Shown here one piece after another: positions 7,058 through 12,368 of a stretch of 12,368 bases of DNA (its first letter is position 1; every line of letters starts with the position of its first letter). Below the pieces are notes generated by a model, which was given only the letters and a program-made list of their open reading frames with translations, had not been told where the DNA came from and did no database searches. A program made the translations under genes and the position numbers. Source of the stretch: Streptococcus constellatus (GTDB lineage: Bacteria; Bacillota; Bacilli; Lactobacillales; Streptococcaceae); assembly GCF_902167705.1 (NCBI RefSeq), contig NZ_CABHMZ010000004.1, positions 1 through 12,368 of the forward strand. Direction: 5' to 3'.

Positions 7058-8073
7058 ATGAGCGATATTTCTAAAAAGAAGGAAAAGTTTAGATTAGATT
7101 ACATTACATAGATATTTGCAAGGGTTTCGGTATTCTTTTGATGGTTTTAGGACACATTCCTGTCTCTAAAACACCAATGATTTTGATTTATTCTTTTCAT
7201 ATGCCCTTATTTTTTATTTTGTCGGGCTTGTTAGTGAAGTCAGAGAGTAATTTATTAACATTCACCTCTATCAAAAGGAAATTTCAAAAATTGTTAATTC
7301 CTTATGCTTTTTTCTTTGTACCAGCTTATATCTTATGGTTTATAGAATTAAAGCCCCAAACATTGAATCATGCTATGAAGCCACTAGTTGCTGTTATGTG
7401 GGACAATACGAATAACATGCCTATTGCTGGTGCGTTATGGTTTTTACCCTCGTTATTGTGGTGCAGCTTGCTATTTGCGATTATTCATCAAAAGCATAAG
7501 AATCCGTATGTAATCGCCATTCAAGTAATGCCTTTTGTGTTTTTTGGTTTTTTTATGGAAGTTCATTATAAAGGAGTTTTACCTTGGGCTTTTGGGATTT
7601 CAAGCATAGGCTTGCTGTTCTATTTTTATGGTTACATATTAAAACATTATTTACAGCTTCTATCTGATAAATACAGTTTGTTTTTGCTTTTGCTTTCCTG
7701 TTTAACTGCACCATTAATACTATCTAATGGTTTGGTTAGCATGCGTACGGGAACCTTTCATAATATTTTTCTATTTATTTACGGTTCTGTCTTATTTGGA
7801 ACAACTGTAATTGTATTTTCCTATAAGTTGAGCAATAGTTTTCTGAATCAAACCTTTGTGATAAAATTAGTAAAACAGATAGGTTAGAGGTCTATTGTTT
7901 ATCTCTGCTTAAATGAAATATTTATAAATATCTATAAAGCAATTTTTAATAAATTAGGCTTGTCTTTGCAATTGATTTTATTGTTCGCTTTTGCAGGCAC
8001 AATAATCTCACTATTTATATGTGAGAGAATTTTTATGAAGACCAAATTAAAAATAGTTTTAGGAAAAAAATAA
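7058..8073 (+). pseudogene. Acyltransferase-3 family gene with two inactivating changes
   Basis: Reads as a membrane acyltransferase (AT3 family) of 336 residues once repaired; such proteins O-acetylate surface glycans. Lesion one: ATG 7058 (GAGGA at 7041-7045) opens MSDISKKKEKFRLDYI but hits TAG at 7109 because ATTAC is duplicated in tandem at 7098-7107. Removing one copy joins it to DICKGFGILLMVLGH, the family start with its conserved His. Lesion two: the frame then runs to an in-frame TAG (7885-7887) inside KQIG-RSIVYLCLN, while sense continues through two more hydrophobic stretches to TAA 8071-8073. The open middle part is 7138-7887, about ten hydrophobic segments. It lies 17 nt after wzx. 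Two independent hits argue for true decay rather than a sequencing error. Which residue was replaced by the stop is unknown; CAG to TAG would be one step. Confidence 0.85.
7098..7107 (+). repeat. Tandem duplication of ATTAC in the acyltransferase gene
   Basis: Two adjacent ATTAC copies within an otherwise clean coding start. Deleting one copy restores the reading frame exactly, so this 5-bp duplication is the direct cause of the first lesion. With only two copies it is less prone to slippage than a longer tract. Confidence 0.8.
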
Positions 8074-8182
8074 GAATAGCACAAGTGGTTACAGTCCAAA
8101 ATCTATTTTGCAAGAAGCTGATAATATTTTAGATTACTTGGTAGAAAAGATTGTCGTTATTCAATATGGAAAGGAATTTTTT

Positions 8183-9139
8183 ATGAGTGTTTTTGCAAAA
8201 TTGATAAAGACAAAAGGTGGAGATATTCTAAAAGATTTAATCAGATCAAGAGTTCTTTTTAGGACGATAGCTCTTTTACCGTTGGTTGGTTTTTCAAAAA
8301 AATCTTTAGAAATAGTTCGTCTAAATAATAGTAATGTGGTTCTTTCAAGATTGAGAAGGAAATATAGGTTAACTATTAAAAAATTTAGGGAAGAAAATCA
8401 GTATTCACTTGTGTATCATCAACAACATAGAAGTTCTTCCAAAAAGATATGGATTTGTTGGTTTCAAGGTTTAAATGATGCACCCCATGTAGTTCAAGAG
8501 TGTATTGCTTCGATACGAAAACATCTGGTTGATAGAGAAGTGGTTGTTTTAACAGATGAAAATTACCACCAGTATGTAACTTTTCCAGACTATATAACAG
8601 AAAAAGTAGAACAGGGGTCTATTTTAAAGGCACACCTTTCAGATTTATTAAGATTGGAATTGCTAACCAAATATGGTGGAACTTGGATTGATGGGACAGT
8701 ATTTTGTTCGAGTTCAGACATTCCTTCCTATATGCTGGATTCTGATTTATTTTTATTTCAAAACTTAAAACCTGGTCTTGATGGGCAAGTCTTGGCAATC
8801 TCCAATTGGTTTATTACTGCTAGCTATTCCAATCATCCTCTTTTGAATATGACAAAAGATTTGCTTTATGATTATTGGAGGAATCATAATAGTGCCATTG
8901 ATTATTTTATTTTTCATCACTTCTTTCAATTAGCAATTGAAGAGTTTCCTGAATACTGGAATCAAGTAGTTCCTTTCAACAACTCAACTCCTCATATTTT
9001 ACAGTTGCGTATGTTTGAGGAGTACGATGAAAAAATATATCGTGCGATTATTGAGCAAACACCATTTCATAAGTTAACTTATAAATTTGAAGAAGAAAAG
9101 TTGGAAATACCGAACACGTATTATAAAAACTTATTTTGA
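8183..9139 (+). CDS. Capsular polysaccharide synthesis glycosyltransferase (Caps_synth/GT32-like)
   Basis: A 318-residue protein of the Caps_synth family, related to GT32 sugar transferases. Seen: KKIWICWFQG at 87-96, the strand that binds the nucleotide sugar; PHVVQECIASIRKH, then VVVLTDENYHQYV; and the core HLSDLLRLELLTKYGG with TWIDGTV (about 151-173), in which the Asp lies at the usual DxD-like metal site. ATG 8183 is preferred because AAGGA lies at 8170-8174. The same frame is open further upstream without a stop until before 8075 and has a TTG at 8108, so a longer protein cannot be excluded. It follows the broken acyltransferase after a 109-bp gap. It probably adds one sugar of the repeat unit; donor unknown. 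Confidence 0.85.
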   Translation: MSVFAKLIKTKGGDILKDLIRSRVLFRTIALLPLVGFSKKSLEIVRLNNSNVVLSRLRRKYRLTIKKFREENQYSLVYHQQHRSSSKKIWICWFQGLNDAPHVVQECIASIRKHLVDREVVVLTDENYHQYVTFPDYITEKVEQGSILKAHLSDLLRLELLTKYGGTWIDGTVFCSSSDIPSYMLDSDLFLFQNLKPGLDGQVLAISNWFITASYSNHPLLNMTKDLLYDYWRNHNSAIDYFIFHHFFQLAIEEFPEYWNQVVPFNNSTPHILQLRMFEEYDEKIYRAIIEQTPFHKLTYKFEEEKLEIPNTYYKNLF

Positions 9140-9214
9140 CAAAAATGATAATAACTATTTGGAAATTGTTATCAAGGATAGAATCTTATTAAGATATTAT
9201 AGAAAAGGTATGAA

Positions 9215-10036
9215 ATGAAAGAATTAACTACTCGCGAGATGCAAGAAGTATCATTGGAAATTTTACATATAATTGCTGGCATCTGTGAAAAGCAACATTT
9301 TCGTTATGCTTTGATTTATGGGACTTTAATTGGGGCGGTTAGACATAAAGGTTACATCCCTTGGGATGATGATGTTGATATCATGATGCCACGACCAGAT
9401 TATGATCGCCTATTACATTATTTGAAGGAAAACATAGCTGATTATCCACATTTAAAAGTATTTAATCGTGAAGAGTGCCTAGAATATCCGTATATGATTA
9501 CTCGAATCAGTGATCAAAGATATCGAATTAAGATGGAAAATGAGAAATCGTTCGGATTGGGAGTTTTTATTGATATATATCCTTATGACGGATTGGGAGA
9601 TACTAAACAGGAGGCGATTGCCTTTGGCATGAAAGGGGATCGTTTATCCTCGTTTTGCTACCAAGCGACTAGGGAACATTTTGCTATTGAAACGACAACA
9701 TCAACTGTTAGGAAGGTTATTAAATATCCAGTTTATCTTTTCTCTAAAATGATTGGGAAAAATTACTTTCAAAATCAATTAAATAAGTTAGCGAGAGTTA
9801 AAAACTATGACAACAGTAAATTTGTTGGTTGTGTGATTTGGCTGTCATGGGGAGAAAAAGATATCTTTCCGCGTGAGTGGTTTGATGAGACTATTTTGGT
9901 TCCTTTTGAGAAATATGAATTTAGAATTCCTAAAGAGTTTGATAAGGTTCTTCGGCATGAATATGGAGATTATATGACTTTACCTCCAGAAAAGGATAGA
10001 GTAGGGCATCACTATTTTAAAGCTTATAAAAAATGA
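9215..10036 (+). CDS. licD: LicD family phosphotransferase
   Basis: A 273-residue LicD-family protein, cytoplasmic. The known LicD enzymes move phosphocholine from CDP-choline to glycan repeat units; relatives in capsule loci transfer other phospho-linked groups or remain untested. Seen: LIYGTLIGAVRHKGYIPWDDD, split here as GTLIGAVRHKG (36-46) and IPWDDDVDIMMPR (48-60) with the metal-binding Asp cluster D51-D53 and D55; GVFIDIYPYDG around 115-125; and the C-terminal LRHEYGDYMTLPP that closes the family domain. Length is normal and the frame intact. AAAAGG at 9203-9208 supports ATG 9215. The 75-bp gap before it shows no gene. The substrate here (phosphocholine or another group) is inference. 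Confidence 0.92.
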   Translation: MKELTTREMQEVSLEILHIIAGICEKQHFRYALIYGTLIGAVRHKGYIPWDDDVDIMMPRPDYDRLLHYLKENIADYPHLKVFNREECLEYPYMITRISDQRYRIKMENEKSFGLGVFIDIYPYDGLGDTKQEAIAFGMKGDRLSSFCYQATREHFAIETTTSTVRKVIKYPVYLFSKMIGKNYFQNQLNKLARVKNYDNSKFVGCVIWLSWGEKDIFPREWFDETILVPFEKYEFRIPKEFDKVLRHEYGDYMTLPPEKDRVGHHYFKAYKK

Positions 10037-10065
10037 TGGTTTACTAGGCAAAGAAAGAAGAAATT

Positions 10066-10473
10066 ATGAGATTATTTTATTTTATATATAATTGGAGTAG
10101 GAAATTAAAGGGTGGAGTTTTTCTACTTAGAGTTTTGTATGGTTTTGAGTGTCCACGTAAAGCTAAAATAGGGAAAAATGTAAATTTTGAACATCGTGGG
10201 TTAGGAACAGTTGTAAGTAGCAATGCTATAATTGAAGACAATGTGACTATACAACATCATGTAACATTAGGGATTAAAGATGCTGATGATAGAATTATCA
10301 TAGGTGAGAACTGCTTTATAGGGGCTCATGTATTTATTTTAGGAAATGTGAAAATTGGTGCTAATTCTAAGATTGGAGCAGGAACCATGGTTTTACATGA
10401 TGTTCCAGCGGGCAGTACAGTGGTTAATCCTGTGGAACTAAAAGTACTAAATTCAAAAGCAAGCGTTCGTTAA
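10066..10473 (+). CDS. Hexapeptide-repeat O-acetyltransferase (serine acetyltransferase-like)
   Basis: A short 135-residue left-handed beta-helix acetyltransferase of the CysE-like group, which uses acetyl-CoA. Seen: KIGKNVNFEHRGLGTVV (34-50), the turn with the conserved His43 found in the family; then hexapeptide rungs NAIIEDNVTIQHHVTLG (53-69), RIIIGENCFIGAHVFILG (76-93) and VKIGANSKIGAGTMVLHDVPAG. The N-terminal helical domain of true serine acetyltransferase (about 140 residues) is absent, as in capsule-locus members that acetylate sugars. The last residues after VVNP differ from the usual end, so the terminus may have been altered. Only a weak AAGAAAGAAG precedes the ATG, 30 nt after licD. 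It is the last gene of the + strand cluster. Confidence 0.87.
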   Translation: MRLFYFIYNWSRKLKGGVFLLRVLYGFECPRKAKIGKNVNFEHRGLGTVVSSNAIIEDNVTIQHHVTLGIKDADDRIIIGENCFIGAHVFILGNVKIGANSKIGAGTMVLHDVPAGSTVVNPVELKVLNSKASVR

Positions 10474-10491
10474 TAGAGTAAATTTAAAATC

Positions 10492-10508
10492 GGCTGTCTA
10501 AAACAGTC
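10492..10508 (+). other. Small hairpin after the acetyltransferase gene
   Basis: GGCTGT (10492-10497) pairs with ACAGTC (10503-10508) with one G-T wobble around a 5-nt loop, followed only by TTT. It is a weak candidate for the end of the polysaccharide transcript, or the outer edge of the decayed IS next to it. Confidence 0.3.
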
Positions 10509-10524
10509 TTTAAGTAGATAAGAA

Positions 10525-10560
10525 TAGTAAGTTAAATAGAAGATAATAAGTAACTTACTA
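10525..10560. repeat. Perfect 10-bp inverted repeat
   Basis: TAGTAAGTTA (10525-10534) is matched exactly by TAACTTACTA (10551-10560) around a 16-nt AT-rich loop. No T run follows on either strand, so it is not a standard terminator. It sits at the downstream edge of the decayed transposase. Confidence 0.6.
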
Positions 10561-10849
10561 CTCCAGCAAAGTTTTTGTTCGGTCCTTTCTTGAAAATGAA
10601 AAAGGAGTCATTATTAGGTTTCGTAATGATAACGAAGTTCATTGAGCATTGAGGAATTCTTTGAATCAGCTTTCTAAGAATTTAGAGGCTGTTTCACTGT
10701 GTGTGAATAAAAAGAGTGATCATGAACTTCCACTTATTCTTTTGCGGGAATTTCCAGTGATTTTTCATAGCACGATATTCAATAGAATTCTTGTCAAAGA
10801 TTTTCACAATGATAATTCTGTGGTATTCTTAAGTTGTTCTATATGAATC
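10545..10849 (-). pseudogene. Decayed ISL3-like transposase remnant
   Basis: This stretch of the gap holds no open gene, but the - strand has transposase-like pieces in several frames. From the start inward: EQLKNTTEL (10839 down to about 10810), then after a frame change FDKNSIEYRAMKNHWKFPQ about 10720-10780, then ELRYHYET at 10617-10640, stop codons, and LLFHFQERTEQKL at about 10575-10610. These resemble, from memory, the N-terminus, the YR..K..WK middle and the ELR.HY/LLFHFQ region of streptococcal ISL3 transposases, in the right order and with large deletions between them. Several stops and shifts mean no function. A TATAAT on the same strand (10877-10882) may be its old promoter. The IS identity would need a database search. 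Confidence 0.5.
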
Positions 10850-10887
10850 CTTTTAATGATGGTTTAGGCACTTTTCATTATAAGTCA

Positions 10888-10923
10888 TATAGGGCTTTTT
10901 TCATACACTCAAAAAGCTCTATA
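10888..10923. repeat. 13-bp imperfect inverted repeat, probable old IS end
   Basis: TATAGGGCTTTTT (10888-10900) pairs with AAAAAGCTCTATA (10911-10923) with a single G-T wobble around a 10-nt loop. It lies just outside the start of the ISL3-like remnant, where an IS terminus would be. Its right arm also forms the stem of the ugd terminator, so only one of the two structures can form. Confidence 0.55.
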
Positions 10924-10964
10924 ACTCCTCATGGATTTATCCACTACAGTAATTACAGAGCTTT
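10911..10964 (-). terminator. Rho-independent terminator of ugd, with a long loop
   Basis: Read on the - strand, AAAGCTCTGTAA pairs with TTATAGAGCTTT (12 bp, one G-T wobble) and is followed by further T (TTTTTG). The arms are 10953-10964 and 10913-10924 on the window. The loop is 28 nt and can itself fold as TGGA/TCCA. It begins 11 nt after the ugd stop. The terminator appears to use sequence of the old IS end. Confidence 0.65.
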
Positions 10965-10974
10965 ATAAATTTAA

Positions 10975-12207
10975 TCAATCTCTCTTAAAGATATCCCTGG
11001 TGTAAACTCTTTCTTTTACATCTTCTAAGGTTTCATCAAAACGATTGGCAATAATCACTTGACTAAGGTCTTTAAATCTTTTAAAATCATTGACTATCTG
11101 ACTGCCAAAGAAAGTAACACCATCCTCAAGCGTCGGTTCATAAATAATGATCGTAACCCCTTTAGCTTTTAAACGTTTCATAACACCCTGAATAGAGGAT
11201 TGTCTGAAATTATCTGAGTCGCTTTTCATTGTCAAACGATAGACACCTACCGTAATCGCTCGTTCCTTAGCCGGCTCATAGGATTCATTACCGACATAAG
11301 CTCCTGCAAGCTCTAAGATTCGATCTGCGATATAATCTTTTCTTGTACGATTGCTTTGTACAATTGCTGTCATCATATCCTGAGGAACATCAGAATAGTT
11401 TGCAAGAAGTTGCTTGGTATCTTTCGGAAGGCAATAACCACCATAGCCAAAAGAAGGATTGTTGTAATGATCACCAATACGAGGGTCTAAACTCACCCCC
11501 TTAATAATCGCTTGAGTGTCTAAATTCTTCATCTCGGAATAGGTATCTAATTCATTGAAATAAGATACACGCAAAGCAAGATAAGTATTGGCAAAAAGCT
11601 TCACCGCTTCAGCTTCTGTAAAGCCCATATACAATGTCTCAATACCCTTCTTTAAAGCGCCTTCCTGAAGCAAACCCGCAAAAGTTTCAGCAGCACTTAC
11701 CAAACGCTCATTGCTTTTATCTGTTCCTAAAATAATTCGACTTGGGTACAAGTTATCATAAAGTGCCTTTGACTCACGCAAAAATTCAGGACTAAATAAG
11801 ATTTTTTCAGTCTGAAATTTTTTCCTTGCTGACTCGGTATAGCCCACAGGAACAGTACTTTTAATCACCATGATGGCCTCAGGGTTGTATTTTAGCACGG
11901 TTTTAATGACAGACTCTACAGCAGATGTATCAAAAAAATTCTTTTTTGGATCATAATTCGTCGGAGCTGCAATAACTACAAAATCTGCGTCTTGATAAGC
12001 TTCTCTTGCATTTAAAGTAGCCAAAAGATTCAATTCTTTTTCTGCTAGATATTTCTCTATATAATCATCTTGGATAGGCGAACGTCTTTGATTAATCAAT
12101 TCAACCTTCTCAGGAATGATATCCACCGCCACTACTTGATGATGCTGAGCTAGTAAAACCGCGATAGATAAACCAACATAACCTGTACCTGCTACTGCTA
12201 TTTTCAT
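10975..12207 (-). CDS. ugd: UDP-glucose 6-dehydrogenase
   Basis: A 410-residue cytoplasmic enzyme that oxidises UDP-glucose to UDP-glucuronate with two NAD+, supplying an acidic sugar for capsule or other glycans. Seen: N-terminal Rossmann motif GTGYVGLS (7-14) and the acidic residue D29 after the second strand; VIAAPTNYD (78-86); STVPVGYT (117-124); the catalytic stretch [13 protein letters not shown] with K203 and N207; and [12 protein letters not shown] with the nucleophile C259 and D263. The C-terminal UDP-binding domain runs to the end. Length and frame are normal. ATG is supported by GGAAGGG on the coding strand (12216-12222), 8 nt upstream. It is convergent with the polysaccharide cluster and has its own promoter and terminator, so it is a separate unit; a supply role for this cluster is inference. 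Confidence 0.95.
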   Translation of the reverse strand: MKIAVAGTGYVGLSIAVLLAQHHQVVAVDIIPEKVELINQRRSPIQDDYIEKYLAEKELNLLATLNAREAYQDADFVVIAAPTNYDPKKNFFDTSAVESVIKTVLKYNPEAIMVIKSTVPVGYTESARKKFQTEKILFSPEFLRESKALYDNLYPSRIILGTDKSNERLVSAAETFAGLLQEGALKKGIETLYMGFTEAEAVKLFANTYLALRVSYFNELDTYSEMKNLDTQAIIKGVSLDPRIGDHYNNPSFGYGGYCLPKDTKQLLANYSDVPQDMMTAIVQSNRTRKDYIADRILELAGAYVGNESYEPAKERAITVGVYRLTMKSDSDNFRQSSIQGVMKRLKAKGVTIIIYEPTLEDGVTFFGSQIVNDFKRFKDLSQVIIANRFDETLEDVKERVYTRDIFKRD

Positions 12208-12241
12208 ATAAGTATCCCTTCCGTTTGCTTAATCAATTATA

Positions 12242-12271
12242 ATTATACATTATTTATAAGATAAATTGTAA
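12242..12271 (-). promoter_or_regulatory. Candidate sigma-70 type promoter of ugd
   Basis: On the - strand, TTACAA (12266-12271) and a perfect TATAAT (12242-12247) are 18 bp apart in an AT-rich stretch, 35 bp before the ugd start. The -35 match is weak. The -35 box is close to the edge of the putative IS30-type element, so insertion may have shaped this promoter. Confidence 0.45.
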
Positions 12272-12353
12272 AATATAGTTCAACAAAAAATCTCATAGCG
12301 TTTCATTGGTGTAAACTGTAAGTAACCACACAAACAGAACCCGAGGAAAAACT

Positions 12354-12368
12354 ATGAGCTACTCCCAT
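12354..12368 (+). CDS. Start of a transposase gene, probably IS30 family (cut by window edge)
   Basis: Only five codons are present: ATG AGC TAC TCC CAT, giving MSYSH. GAGGA at 12343-12347 is well placed in front. M-[ST]-Y-[ST]-H is, from memory, the usual beginning of streptococcal IS30-family transposases. The 100 bp before it would then hold the left end of the IS, but its inverted repeat cannot be proven because the other end is outside the window. Confidence 0.5.

Noticed and set aside
10649..10846. 65-codon + strand open frame in the gap before ugd
   Set aside because: It is antisense to the transposase-like fragments and has no ribosome site or recognisable motif.

Overview
The window comes from a low-GC Gram-positive bacterium, most likely a Streptococcus (S. 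suis or a mitis-group relative). The evidence is the order of the twelve-gene tRNA cluster, the streptococcal WchF-type rhamnosyltransferase, the UDP-glucose dehydrogenase next to a glycan locus, and the IS remnants. Species assignment is inference.

Layout. Positions 3-1048 hold twelve tRNA genes on the + strand (Val-Gly-Ile-Glu-Ser-fMet-Phe-Tyr-Trp-His-Gln-Leu), closed by a strong rho-independent terminator at 1056-1087. Right after it, on the - strand, lies the last 58 codons of a tyrosine recombinase (1133-1309), the stump of a mobile element. It is joined head-on to a WchF-like rhamnosyltransferase that has lost its 5' third (from about 1305). From there to 10473 runs a + strand Wzy-type surface-polysaccharide cluster: GT2 glycosyltransferase, Wzy polymerase (split by a frameshift in an (AT)6 tract), GT4 glycosyltransferase, Wzx flippase, an acyltransferase-3 gene with two lesions, a Caps_synth glycosyltransferase, a LicD-family transferase and a small hexapeptide-repeat acetyltransferase. 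A 500-bp gap (10474-10974) contains inverted repeats and an antisense, heavily decayed ISL3-like transposase. A convergent UDP-glucose 6-dehydrogenase gene (10975-12207, - strand) follows, and the window ends in the first five codons of what is probably an IS30-family transposase.

How the genes would work together. Glycosyltransferases build a lipid-linked repeat unit on the inner membrane face, LicD and the acetyl/acyl transferases decorate it, Wzx flips it and Wzy polymerises it. The dehydrogenase could supply UDP-glucuronate. The window holds no initiating sugar-phosphate transferase, no wzg/wzh/wzd/wze assembly genes and no convincing cluster promoter. Three of the nine cluster genes carry visible lesions. 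The locus therefore looks like a transplanted or truncated capsule cluster in decay. The exception is wzy, whose single lesion is a change in a dinucleotide repeat that could be reversible. I see no CRISPR array and no clearly novel defence or enzymatic system. The most interesting signals are the wzy repeat, the integrase/wchF breakpoint, the mosaic tRNA-Val and the hairpins around tRNA-Ile and the ugd terminator.
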